Below, in pieces: positions 32,821-45,797 of a DNA stretch of 64,000 bases. Both the position numbers and the translations under genes were made by a program. Position 1 is the first letter of the stretch; the number at the start of each line of letters is the position of its first letter. The notes beneath the pieces are model-generated. The model worked only from the letters and a program-made list of their open reading frames with translations, was not told the origin of the DNA and made no database searches. Source of the stretch: Anagrus nilaparvatae (taxonomy: Eukaryota > Arthropoda > Insecta > Hymenoptera > Mymaridae); NCBI GenBank assembly GCA_022575985.1, contig JAKSXM010000142.1:6140001-6204000 (forward strand), read 5' to 3'.

Positions 32821-35800
32821 ATAAAAATCAATTAAATAAAAAAATTCAACAAAATATTTTTTTTATTAAATAAATTTTTTAGTTTTCTTGGTGGATAAAA
32901 AATTTTTTTATTTGTGTACGTGAGTGCAATAACATTTCTAGATAAATCTTATAAAAAAAAAATGGAAAAATAAATTTTTTTATTTCTTCTTATTTCTAGG
33001 TTAATCTTATATATTTTTTTGCCTTGCAATCCAATCGATTAACTCTATAAAAAGTTAAAATGTTATTCTCTCTCTCTGCTTTTTCCATGGATAAATAAAA
33101 AAATTAAATTCAATCGAGTGACTTTTTAAATAATAATAACAATTAATAAGCTATAAAAAATTTATTAAGTGATCGGATTTTTTCCTTTTATTTTTTATGA
33201 TATGATAATAAAAAATTTAATTTCTTTATTATAATGTAATAAGCTTTTTTTTTTTAAAAAAAATTTAATATAATAAAAAAACAGGATGACTGATTAAATT
33301 TCTGCTCTTTTTTTATCAAAAAGGTTCATTGGACTTGTAAGTCTTTTTTTTATTATTAAATTCTGATGTAAAAGTTTAAGATTTATCAGATTCTATATTT
33401 ATAATTTAATGCACTCTGCTGATTAGCTCTGTTCGTTCTGTTAGAAAATTAAATTAAATTTATTTACGTAAATGGACCTAAATGAAGTAAAAACTGAAAA
33501 TTTCAACTGGGAAAATGGTACTGCAAAATAAAGGGGAATATTTTTACCCCAAGGACCAATTTTCATCTTAAATAACTCACACATTTAGATATAAATAAAT
33601 GTGAGCATTTTTTCCCAGAGCATCTTACATTAAAACTGTATTTTCAATAGTATGAATTAAAAAATCAATTAGAATATTTCTCCAAGTCATCTTTTTTATT
33701 ATAAACTACAAGCAGAAAGATTATTATTAAATATCCATTAAATATTCATCAGTTTTATGTTCCAGAAGTTAAAAACTTATTAAAATCCAATCTATCACCA
33801 TCTCGGGATTTTCATTACAACTGCAAAGTAATCTTAAAAACTTGGTCAAATCCTTTTTGTAAAAAAAAAGTTAAGTCTTATCTTTTATTTAACAATAAAA
33901 AATTTTTGCGCAATACAGTTACACTTACTTACATTCGTTTCATCCTTTTTAAGCTTCTTTTATTTTTTTATTTTAGATACTACTCGTGTATTGTGACAGG
34001 TTTCTCTATGCGTCGTTTTAATATTATAAAAAAAAAAACCCTTTCGTTGTGCATTGGCGCCCGTCTGGCTGCCTTGTTTTCAGGCGCCACTCAACTAAAA
34101 TCTATACTTTTCTATGCGATATACTATTATGTAGAAGGAAAGTTAAGCTTTTTCTATATAGAAAATACAAGAGTTGAAAATCCTTTAAAGAGGAAGATTT
34201 CATTTTATATATTTCATGTATCTATATTTTCTTTTTCCTTTTTTTACCTGCAATCTTAAATCTTTTTTAAAAAGATTTTTTAGCTTATATGTTACGAAAA
34301 AAATTACTTTCTTCCGGTTTTTTTTTTAAGATAGTGATTTGTATGCGGTTTTTGCGGTGATGTAAAAAAGCTTAATTTTTTTGATCGTTGATGTTTTACT
34401 AATGTATTATAATATTGGAAACTGTTTAATATTTAACAATTTTTTTCTTGTTAGTGGCTTTGCAATATTTTATGTTAGCTTCTGGTGTTCAAGTTTTTTT
34501 AAGGATTTTAAAGGTTCAGTCGAAGAAATTGAAATATTTATAAAATTTTCTTTAAAAAATATTGTTTTGCTTTGAAAAAAAATTGACAATAATTGAACAA
34601 AAAATTTAGGCTTTTTTATGAAAATAATCAATCTTTAATTCCAGACAGGAATTGGATTTATGGTTCAGTGTATCTATGGGTCCTATTTAATTTGTAACCA
34701 TAAATTTACTGTTTGCAGTAAATACAACTGTAATAATTTGCATTAAAGGCTGAAAAAAATTCTGTCAGTGCACACAATAATGTATTCTTGGCTCTAAAAA
34801 AACATATTTCATAATAATAATAAATAAATAAGAAAATTTGTAAAAATCAATTTTAATTTACATGAAAAATTGAAAAATATTTTGTTTACCAGATAAGAAA
34901 GCATGAGATAAAGAAGAATAAAATAGAGAAAAGCTTTTATGTAAAAATTTTTCGTATGAAAAATTCATGACAAGACTATATCTACCTACCTAACATGATT
35001 ATTATTATAGACATTTTCACCACATGCTCATCATTTGTCCTATCTTTTTACATTTTTTTTATTCCCTTTTTTTTATGAGCTCCTTGAGTTTTCAACTTTT
35101 TGACCAGAAATAATAGTAAAAGATACTTTTTTTTATTGATATTTTAAGGGTGACATAAAAATAAGCTCGATAATAAAAATATTTGTACTTTTTGTACATG
35201 GAAAATTCCATGCTAAAGAACCCTTTTCCATAATAAAGTATTCAAAAAATATTTAGAACTATTTTAAAAATTATTTCAGATCTTACATACTTTAAAAACA
35301 AACTCTACTAAAAAACGATTCTTTAAAAAAATTTAATAATTTTCCAAACAAAAAAAAGTATCGATCAGAAAATATTCCTATACCAATAAAAAAGAATTTC
35401 TCTAAAAAAAAAAATTTATAATCTCTTTTTTAACAAAAACAAAATAAAAAAAATTCCATAAAAAAAAAAATTCAATAGTTTTCTCATAAGCTTTATGTTT
35501 TTCAATTTACAAAAACTTCAAAAAGCTACATAATTTATAATACTTGAAGTATCTTAAAAAAATAAACAAAAAAAAAGAAAAAAATCTTATATTTAATTTC
35601 AAATAAATTTCTTTTTTTTAATAAAATACACACAGGTATTAAAGAGAGCAGGAAAAAATTTTTTTTCTTTTTCCAGTAGCAGTAAATATAAAAGAAGTAA
35701 GTAAGTATCCATTTTCTCGCATATATAATACGCATTTATATATATTTCTTTTTTGCATTTTCCTTTAGGGTATTTATTTCCTTTTTTTTATTATTATTTT

Positions 35801-38800
35801 GGACATCTTATGGCGCCTTACAGCAAAACTCGAGCTTTTCTTCATTGCAAAAGATTTAAGTGTTTAATAAACGTACTCCCACCTTTATTTTTTTGAAATT
35901 CTAAAAAGCTTCGGAGCTTAAATACAGTAGCTTTTTTTTATAAACGTTTTTTTTTTTCATTTCTTTTTGTATCTTCTTCATAGCAATAATTTCAAGATCT
36001 TTATTGGTATAATAGCTCATTTTTTTCTTCTTCTTATTTTTCTTTAAGAAAGCTCAAAGATTTTTAAATTTATAATTTTTTTTTTTCTTTATTAGTTATT
36101 TTCTCTCTTTTATAATGAATATTTGTTGCTGGTTTTTTATTTTTAATCCTTTGATAAATGTCTGTTACAGTACAGTAATTTTCATATTTTTTAATTTTAG
36201 TTATAAGTAAATATTAAATAATGAGAAAAATATTTTATGCTCTTCATAAATAAGAAGTTATGTACCTTAAATTTTTTATCAAATTTTTATCATATTTGTG
36301 GAGCATCTTAAAATAACTCATCAATATTATAAAAAAACTGTCAGGGTTGCATAAATATTTTAAAGCTTTTTAATAAATTTATATTTACCCTAGTAAACAA
36401 TATAACAGAATACCTGTGTCAAAAATTCCTGACTTGGTATAAGTCTAGGGTAAAAATAGCAATTTTAGAGCTTTTATTTTAGAATCTTCTCCAGTCTCCT
36501 TGCCCCTTTTCTCTTCAGGTACATGCCCAAAGTAAGTAAAAAAATTAATTAATAGTTTAATTTCAGTTTTCTTACGTTAAACAAAGTTATTTAGTAATTT
36601 AAAGTTTACATGAATTAAAATAATATCTTTTACATGAAACTTATAATAATTTTTATTATTAAAATACATTATTAGTTAAGGTAAAAGTTTAAAACATTTT
36701 GAAATTTTCTTCCTCTCTATATTTCTCTATAACACTTTATTACGTACAAGAAACAACTTAAAACTTATGTATTTTACTCTCATCCTTATTATATTTTCGG
36801 TTTTATAAATAAGAAAGTTTAAGTATTATAGGAGGAATTATGAATAGTTTTTTGGTCTTATTATGTCACGTATAATAAAAAAACTGACTTAATTAAAAGA
36901 TCTTTTGGGTTTTCGTTTTATAATAGAAGGAAAATGAGAAATTTTCAGGTAAACCAACCACTCATCCAAGATCCAACCACAACTGATTAATCCCTCCTAA
37001 TCCCATGCTACTTTTGGCTATTAGTTAACCCAACACGTCAGAGAAATTTTTTGTTTTAAAAGCTAACCCCCTTTTCTAATAACATATATCTCTCTTGAGA
37101 TTCCTCTCGGTGTAAGACGGAGATGAAAAATATGAAGAAGCTTTTTCGAGATGGCAACATAACCTGGTAATAACGCGTGCAATACAAAAAGTAGAAGAAA
37201 AGGGGAACGTCGCGACACTGTAAACAACAGGGTGACAAATGACAAGAGTCCAAAAAAAAAGGTTCTCTATAGTGTAGACTTCCTTCCGGTGATGTTGTTT
37301 TTAGATACTCGAGTCATGGCACATAAAGAGATAGAGAATGAAGGGAAAGCTTTTATGTCATACATGCAGAATGAGTAGATATATATAAATTAGGTTTTGA
37401 TGATAAAAGCAATTTTGTTAGAACTTAACTATATATTGGCTTATTATGGCTTGTTGAGAAATTCAAATTTCATTTATGGTATACTTAAAGTTATTATAAT
37501 TTATAGAAAGTTTCGAATAGTTTATATCTCTATCGTCTTTTTTATCATTATTAAGATGAAATTTTAAGAGATTTTTTTCTCAAATAGTTAACTCGAATAG
37601 TTTTGGCTAATATTTAGAAAAATGTGTTTTAAATTAAAATTTATTTATAAATTCAGTAGCTGGAAACTAATTTAAATATAATAAAAAATTTTTATTACCT
37701 AAATAACGTTTCACTTTAATATTACATTATATACTTTCTGCATTAAAATCAGGATAATTAAAGGATCAAATGGACTAGAAAATAACAATTTTTACAGATA
37801 AAATTTTTATTATTGTGTTTATTTTCTTATTTTATTACACAATTTTAGAATAATTTTATTTTGTTATTTATTTCTATTCGATATGCCCAATGGCATGAAA
37901 CTTTGTTTAACTTTCAAATAGTAAAAAAATATCAATTTTTTATTTAAATAAAATTTGAATAAAGAGCATTAAGCACTGAAAAGAAAGAGCTTTGCATAAA
38001 TGATTAAAATCTCTCATGTCCAGTCTATTTTTTTTTTAGTCCTCTGGGTTTTATCTACAAAAACAGTGACTCTGCTAATGATGCTTTTTCCCTTAAGTTT
38101 TTACTTAGAGCAAAAAATTTTTTGCTTAAATGCATTTTTAATTAAATTATTTATGTCTTGGGATAAAAAACATTAAAATTTTAAATTATAACGTTTTTTT
38201 TTAGGTCTTTACAAAACAAATCAATCCTATTGTCTCGAATACAAAAATTATTTTAAAAAAGAAACACACAGTCATTTATTATTATTACGTACAGAGGGAC
38301 TCCTTTAAAGATTTATTACATAAAATAATATTTTCTTTTAAAAAAAATAAGCAATTGTTGGTAAAAAATTCTTTTATTCTATTTTAAGCTTTTTACGATA
38401 TATTATTAGAGAGACGTTTTAAATATATGATTAATACCGAGCAATTATTTATAAAAATTCAATTGAATGAGACTGAAATTTGATACAATTTTAATAACAC
38501 AATAGATATATCAAATTAATAAGAATTTAAAAATGAACGAAAAAATATTTTAAATAAATAAAGTAATTATGTCGTTAGACATAAATTTATTTTGTGCTTT
38601 TAGCTTATCTAATATTCACCCCTTTTTAACTCAAAATGATAAAATATGCAAAATTAGCATATTTTATGATATAACGCAGTTTTAAAGTGTTTCGAATGGA
38701 TCATTAAGAGATTTAGACTGAGTGTCGTATAAAAAATTAATAACTTTTGAATAGTTCGTTACTATATAAAAGAAATTTAAAAATGCAATCGAATGTGATT

Positions 38801-40352
38801 GAAATAAAAATGAATTGACAATTTATCTAAGGAATTTTTAAAGGCTTATCAATCTCTTGTATTATTTCAAAAGAAAATATTTATATACAACTATTTAACT
38901 TGACTGATGGTTTACTGGCTATAAAATTTCCAATGTCCTTTCATCGAGTTTTCTTGTGATAAAAGAATAATATTTTTTTTATGAATATGATATTTATGGT
39001 ATACGACTTTAGCAAGACAAGTGGAAAACGAGTTTAATTCATACACAAAGGAAAAATTTTAAATTAATAGAAAATGAATTATTTATTTATTTTATTAACG
39101 GTACAGCGTAATATCTCTGATCTTTCTCTGTGACTTTTAATATAATAAAAGATCATACAAAAATTCTTTTTTCTTTTTACTTCAAAATGCAACTTATATA
39201 ATCCTCTCTCTTAAAAATTAAAAAAAGAAACTTAAAGATATTGCACAAAGTATAAAGGGAAGCCGTTAGTTGCGGAAGGAAACCGTTTTATTTGAAATAT
39301 ATAAAAAAAATAGTAATATAATGATGGAAAAAAATGTTTCAAAACGTTTGCTGCAGCTTATAAATAGTTATATACAAATTATATTTATTTAAGTACCACC
39401 GAGTAAACAGCATCTTTAAAAAAATGAAATGCTTAACGGTTGTATCCTTATAATATTCATAAATTATTATATTTTCTTCAAAAGGTTTTTCATTTTCGTA
39501 TATAATAAATAATTAATAATACAAGAGAAAATATAGTTATCAAATGTTTTAATCGTAGTTATTTGAAAATAATTAATGTTTTTATATTATGGAAAAAATA
39601 TTGCATAGATAAAAATATGGACAAAACAAATTTTTTTCAAATTTTATATGCAGGTATAGAAAATAATTTTTTTATAAAAATAGTACTAGAAATGGTCAAT
39701 AAAGGAGTAGAGCGAAGCTAACCATATTGGGAAAAATTATAAGAAATTATGAGATTTTTAGAACCAAATGTTGGAAATATTAGTTTTCTAATTTAAGTAA
39801 AGTACATATTTGTATCGTTAAATTATCTTTTCTCAAATAATTTTTTAATAACTTTGAGCTCTTCTGCTTTCCTTGTTTCCCTGTAATTCTTGTAAAAATT
39901 TTGTTAAAAATCCCCCCAAAAAATATTTTTTTTTGGCACCAAAAAACTAAATTTTGATGGATTCTTCCATTGACACTTGAAAATGAAATCTGCAGAAAAA
40001 CCATTGAGTTATGTAACTAAATATAGTTAAAAAATGATAATAAATCGAATAAATCATTTCCACAGTTACATATTACAATATTTCTGGAATATTTTGAATT
40101 TTTTTTTAAATTTGCTTAAAATTTCAGCCAACTAAAAAACACTAAGAATTATTATTATAATTTATATTATGTAAACTTATTTTTTTTATTTTGACACCAG
40201 TAATATGTCAATTTTATTGGGTTGGCGGATCTTAAAGCAAAAGCTCCAAAATATTAAGCAAAAATTTAGCAATTCATTAAGTTAATTATAAATTTGCTAT
40301 TGAAAAACTGTTTTTTATTATTAAATAATATTAATTATTTGTAATTTAATTT
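32821..40352. other. Gene-free AT-rich stretch
   Basis: Long A and T runs dominate. A somewhat less AT-rich block at 37040-37330 ('GGGGAACGTCGCGACACTG', 'CTTCCTTCCGGTGATG') is the only segment with mixed composition and could be regulatory. ORFs in this region have random AT-rich composition. No gene, RNA or element can be supported. Confidence 0.45.
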
Positions 40353-42550
40353 AGCAGCGTTTTTTCGAAAATTACCAAAAAACCCTGTTTAAATTTTTGG
40401 TAATTTTCCATAAAATGCTGCAACCTCAAAAATTAACCAAAACACTTTTGGATGGTCTAATATTTTTTGTGTAAGTGTCACATTTCGCGCGACGTAAACA
40501 GTGCATTATTATCACTGATTCTCTCAGCGCTATAGTCAATTCACCTACTCGTAATTTTTGACCCGAAATGACTAATTTCTAAATTTGAAGAGATTGCTGC
40601 CAAAATTGTAATTTTTGATAAAATTGAGTTTTATATGCCTTAAAAATTTTCTACAAGCCTCAAGTTTCCAAAAAAATTTTATTCGTCTCTTTTCTTTAAA
40701 TAGATTCAAGAATAGATTTTAAGATATCGCTTTTCAAAGATAATGATTAAAATTGACTTTTTTTAAAAAAACCTGAAATTGGAACTCTAACTTTAAATTA
40801 TCATCTCTGGTTAACAATTTATTGAAAAGTGGTGAGTAAATAATTTTAGGAAATTTGAAGCTTGTAGAAAATTTTTAAGGCATATAAAGCTCAATTTCGT
40901 CAAAAATTACAAATTTGGCAGCAATCTAAACGAATTTAAAAATTGATAATTTCGAGTCATAAATTATGACTAGGTTAATTGAATACATCACTGAGAGAAT
41001 CAGTGATAAAAATGCACTGTTTACGTCGCGCGAAATTTGACACTTATACAAAAAAAAGTAGACCAACTAGAAGTGTTTTGGTTCATTTTTGAGGTTGCAG
41101 CGTTTTTCGAAAATTACCAAAAAACCCTGTTTAAATTTTTGGTAATTTTCCATAAAACGCTGCATCCTCAAAAATTAACCAAAACACTTCTGGATAGTCT
41201 ACTTTTTTTTGTGTAAGTGTCACATTTCGCGCGACGTAAACAGTGTATTTTTATCACTGATTCTCTCAGCGCTATAGTCAATTCACCTACTCGTAATTCT
41301 TGACCCGAAATGACCAATTTCTAAATTTGTTTAAATTTATGCCAAAATTGTAATTTTTGATAAAATTTAGTTTTGAAAGCCTTAAAAATTTCCTACATGC
41401 CTCAAGTTTCCAAAAATTCTTTACTCGTCTCTTTTCTTTAAATAGTTTTTAAGATATCGCTTTTCAAAGATAATGATTAAAATTGACTTTTTTTTAAAAA
41501 ACCTGGAATTGGGACTCTAAGTTTAAATTATCATCTCTGGTTAATAATTTATTGAAAAGTGACGAGTAAAGAATTTTTGGAAATTTGAAGCTTGTAGAAA
41601 ATTTTTAAGGCATATAAAGCTCAATTTCGTCAAAAATTACAAATTTGGCAGCAATCTAAACAAATTTAAAAATTGATCATTTCGAGTCAAAAATCACGAG
41701 TAGGTCAATTGTCTACTGCCCTCAGAGAATCAGTGATAAAAATGCACTGTTTACGTCGCGCGAAATTTGACACTTACACATAAAAAAGTAGACCATCCAG
41801 AAGTGTTTTGGTTAATTTTTGAAGTTGCAGCGTTTTTCGAAAATTCCCAAAAAAACCTGTTTAAATTTTTGGTAATTTTCCATAAAACGCTGCTATCTCA
41901 AAAATTAACCAAAACACTTCTGGATAGTCTACTTTGTTTTGTGTAAGTGTCACATTTTGCGCGACATAAACAGTGTATTTTTATCACTGATTCTCTCAGC
42001 GCTATTGTCAATTCACCTACTCGTAATTATGGACCCGAAATGACCAATTTCTAAATTTGTTTAGATTTATGCCAAAATTGTAATTTTTGATAAAATTGCG
42101 TTTTATATGCCTCAAAATTTTTATACAACCCCATTTTTCCAAAAATTCTTTACTCGTCTCTTTTCTTTAAATAGTTTTTAAGATATCGCTTTTCAAAGAT
42201 AATGATTAAAATTGACCTTTTTTTTAAGACCCTAAAACTTAACTTTAAATTATTATCTATGGATAATAGTTTATTGAAAAGTGATGATTAAAAAATTTTT
42301 GGAAATTTGAAGCTTCTAAAAAATTTTTAAGACCTATAAAGCTCAATTTCGTCAAAAATTACAATTTTGGCAGCAATCTCAACAAATTTAAAAATTGGTC
42401 ATTTCGAGTCTAAAATCACGAGTAGGTCAATTGTCTACAGTGCTCTGAGAATCAATGATAAAAATACGCTGTTTACGACGCGCAAAATGTGACACTTACA
42501 CAAAAAGAAGTAGACCAACCAGAAGTGTTTTGGTTAATTTTTGAGGTTGC
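40353..42550. repeat. Three tandem ~730-bp units of alternating palindromes
   Basis: A 67-69-bp hairpin (GCAGCGTTTTT... to its complement ...AAAACGCTGC) starts at 40353, 41097 and 41827. A half-site (GTTGCAACG) closes the array near 42548. Between hairpins each unit is a ~660-bp imperfect palindrome: 'TTCGCGCGACGTAAACAGTG' at 40488, 41229 and 41961 faces 'CACTGTTTACGTCGCGCGAA'-type sequence at about 41017, 41747 and 42467. 'GATTCTCTCAG' faces 'CTGAGAGAATC'. There is no ORF. A diverged relative of one arm is at about 49020-49330. Confidence 0.88.
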
Positions 42551-43239
42551 AACGAAACGATTGGTGCCGTATGTAATTTATTATTCGCATAGCAAAAATC
42601 GAGGTAAAAATTTTATTGTTTTTAAAATAAACTCGAAAATAAATTAAAAATAATTGTGTAAATTTGAATTTTACCCGGAATTTGATTTGAATTTACATAA
42701 AATTGCAAATATAAAGTATATTTTATCTAAGCAGAATATTTTTAATAAAAAATAATAAAATTGATTATAGTAGTTTTATAAACAATGAACAATAAAATTG
42801 AAACATGTTTTTCATAATCAATAATCATTTTAATTATATGAATGATGTATAGTTTCAATCTTATGTTAATCAAACTTTGGTTATAAATTTTATTTTAAAA
42901 TGCAGTAAATCAATTTCAGATCAATTATGAAATTATATAAATTTCAGGGAATAGTAATTTTTTGTACTTAGAAAAATTATTATTCAACCTTGTAAATTAT
43001 TATAATTTAATTCCTATTCTATATTTATTAACGATAGACATTGAAAATGAAAGGTTTTGAGATGACGTTTTCTACGTTTAGAATATCAACTCGAGATGAA
43101 AAAAAATGAATATAAACACATGGAAAAAAAAGAAAAACAATTTTCTCAATAAGTGTATAAAAGACAAGTATCTTATAGACAACACTGTAATAATATAAAA
43201 TAATAAAATCCGAACACTTACACGGGCATGAGAATATAA
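42551..43239. other. AT-rich spacer, nothing recognised
   Basis: It lies between the palindrome array and the CpG-richer promoter-like block. No ORF or repeat was identified. Confidence 0.45.
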
Positions 43240-43460
43240 TAATATAAACCGGCGCGGCGTTCTCCGGTATTTCTCCCCTCTATACCATCTCCCACTACTA
43301 TCGCAGTTCCATGTACCTTCTAAACACACCGTTCGCGCGCAGTTCGAAGTATACTCACCCACAGACACACACATACACCCGCTCTCTAGAAAGAATCGGG
43401 TATTTGCACGCCCGGTGATTCCAGTTCGAGATCGGCGAGCGCTTCGTCGACGTGCAAGTT
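43240..43460 (+). promoter_or_regulatory. CpG-rich promoter-like block
   Basis: It has CpG clusters far above the local background: CCGGCGCGGCGTTCTCCGG (~43250), GTTCGCGCGCAGTTCG (~43331), and GATCGGCGAGCGCTTCGTCG (~43431). 'CGCAGTT' stretches resemble an arthropod initiator (TCAGT-like) only loosely. It lies about 0.5 kb upstream of a candidate start codon on the plus strand. Transcription start and direction are inferred. Confidence 0.4.
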
Positions 43461-43937
43461 AACAAAAATTCCATTTACATTTGTCCTTGTGTTGTGTTGT
43501 TTCTCGTATAAAAAATCTGTTGCAAAATCGTTAACATTAAAATAGTTTTTTCTAGTAAATAGTCGATTCTTTTTGCAAAGTGCTTGATGCATGCTGAAAA
43601 ATATGAACAATAATTTGAAAAATAATTAAAAGAACTCAATATTTTTTAACCAATCGGCTAAAAAAAATTATTGCAAACTCGCGTGGCGTGGTCACGAGTG
43701 TTTGTTTATGCATGGTCTTGTGCGTGTAAAAAGACATAATTGTGTACAGTTTGATCGCAAATGTAATCGTTATTGATTTAATAAAAGAAAGTACTGTATC
43801 AAAGTGATAAATTGATTTTCAAGTTATTTAGTTTTGCTGGAACAATAGTTTCTTATAACAATTATATTGTGTAAGAAAATAATAATTGATTAAAAAACAA
43901 AAGGTGTAAATATTACCGTGATACTAGCAGAAGAAAA

Positions 43938-43989
43938 ATGGAAATTCCTTGGAGCTTGACGATTTTTTTATCGGTGCTGTGCGTAACAG
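43938..43989 (+). CDS. Candidate first coding exon of a secreted or membrane protein (partial)
   Basis: ATG in the context AAAAATGG is followed by EIPWSLTIFLSVLCVT, which has a short polar start, a hydrophobic core and a small C-region, so it looks like a signal peptide. It ends at the donor ACAG|GTAATT in phase 1. Phase-1 introns just after a signal peptide are common in genes for secreted and immunoglobulin- or receptor-type proteins. The CpG-rich block 0.5-0.7 kb upstream would then be the promoter, with a long 5' UTR. I find no second exon in the next 20 kb, so the gene would have a giant first intron or the call is wrong. The product family cannot be told from 17 residues. Confidence 0.38.
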
Positions 43990-45320
43990 GTAATTTTTTT
44001 AATATTTTTATTTTATTATTTTTTAAATAAAAAAATTAATAGCAGAAAAATATTATATTACGAGCCCGTATTCAGAAAAGTAAAAAATGGCCCAAATCGC
44101 GCCTAAATTACCTTCAGAGGCGAAGCCGAGTTACCGGGAAATACTTGCTTTCTTGCCGCTGTCAAGAAAAGTTAATGGTACCGCCAAAATATAAAAATTT
44201 TAACTTGTTTTGTCTACGATGGGAGTGTTATTTTTTTTTAATTCTTGTGAAATATAATTGGTATTATAAATGATTCTTTAATTCTCCGAAACACGATCTT
44301 CATCGATAGCAACAATATAGTATACAATAATTGTGAAAGGATTTAATCGGAATCGTGTAATTTTATAGGTATTTTTTATTGTTGTTTTCTATAAGTTTAT
44401 GTTTTCGAAATACTTTTAATCGAAAATTCTATTCGTGAGAAATCGGCTGCATTTCCAAGAAACCGGCGGGAAAGAAAATAATAAAAATCTAATTCTAAAA
44501 ACTAACCTACATAATATTTGTATTTTAATCTGAAAATACGAAAAATACAAAGAATAACCAGTTGAAAAAAAGCAAAACCATAGTTTCCGGCGTGGAATAT
44601 ATTCGGATCGTCGCTCGCGTGACCGTAAAACTGCAGCGCTGCACACATAACCGCAATCTCGATCCCTCGTTTCTTTCTTTTATGCACTAATATTTATGCA
44701 ATCTTTTATCTTTCTTTTAAAAAATATGCACTTGCATTTACTATATGCATATCTTGTTTTGTTTTATACATCTCTATACTATTGAATGGATTCACCTGTG
44801 AATATAACATGCTACCAAGTTTACCGATCGTCTATAGCGATTTTACAACAATTTTATTTTATTATAGCATTTACTTGGGTTTTTTAATTTTACGTAATAG
44901 CTGTTTAGTTCTTTGTTAGTGTGTATAGTGTGTATATCATGGGTAATAAAGCGAGTAGATGGAATTTAATTAGAATCTTGTAGGAACATAGGGACGATGA
45001 AACAGGTGCGAAGAACGACTTGTGTTTCAGATTAGAGTATAAAATAGTGGAACGACGGTTTTTTTTATTATTAAACACTCCGCCGGGGATTGAAATGAAC
45101 TTAACCTTTAAAAAAAATCGTAAAAAATATACAAAATTTTTGCATTTTATTTATTTTTTTACTCGGCAATTTCGCCTTCAGTTTTAAGAATATTCCTGGA
45201 CTTCTAATTTGCTTGACGCTTTTTTTTTACGGTACATTAATCTCTATATATGCCATAACTTTTTAAGGTTATATTCTCTTGTGGGAAAAGAAATTAACCA
45301 TTCAGTGAATGACTTTTTAA
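43990..45320. other. Putative start of intron 1, with mixed-composition islands
   Basis: Three less AT-rich islands stand out: 44060-44190 ('CGCGCCTAAATTACC', 'GGCGAAGCCGAGTTACCGG'), 44440-44690 ('AACCGGCGGGAAAG', an E2F-like core, and 'GATCGTCGCTCGCGTGACCG'), and 44930-45070. They lack long ORFs and are placed where intronic enhancers of the candidate gene would be. That role is inference. Confidence 0.35.
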
Positions 45321-45797
45321 GGTAGTATAAGCGTGGAGCGACAGAGCGATATTTTTTTTCGGACCTCTTTCTTCCTCTCGCGAGTTTCGCATAAGAAATT
45401 CCAAAATGTTTTTGTTTATATTTCTGTAAATAAACTTCTAGGAGCTCTGAAATTTTTTCTATGAGTTTTTATAATAATAAATTATATTTTAACCAAGTAT
45501 TATCAAAATCTGTTCTGTAAATTTTTTACAATACGTGCTTATTTATATTACATACTTATTCGCCGTAAGAGATTTTAAAAGCTTCAAAAAAAAAATTTAC
45601 AGAACAGATTTTGATAATACTTGGTTAAAATATAATTTATTATTATAAAAACTCATAGAAAAAATTTCAGAGCTCCTAGAAGTTTATTTACAGAAATATA
45701 AACAAAAACATTTTTGAATTTCTTATACGAAACACGCGAGAGGAAGAAAGAGGTCCGAAAAAAAAATATCTCTCTTTCACTCCACGCTTATACTACC
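45321..45797. mobile_element. Near-palindromic MITE flanked by TTAA (piggyBac-type target)
   Basis: The ends GGTAGTATAAGCGTGGAG and CTCCACGCTTATACTACC lie directly between TTAA (45317-45320) and TTAA (45798-45801). The ~200-bp arms are almost identical inverted copies, for example 'CTAGGAGCTCTGAAATTTTT' against 'AAAAATTTCAGAGCTCCTAG', around a ~75-bp loop near 45520-45590. TTAA duplication is the mark of piggyBac-group transposition. High arm identity points to a fairly recent insertion. The plus-strand ORF at 45714-45923 is only the arm plus its flank. Confidence 0.87.

Noticed and set aside
34021..34259. 117-codon plus ORF region with 'GARLAALFSGATQ'
   Set aside because: A short mixed-composition patch in an otherwise random hydrophobic AT-rich translation; no splice signals or family match.
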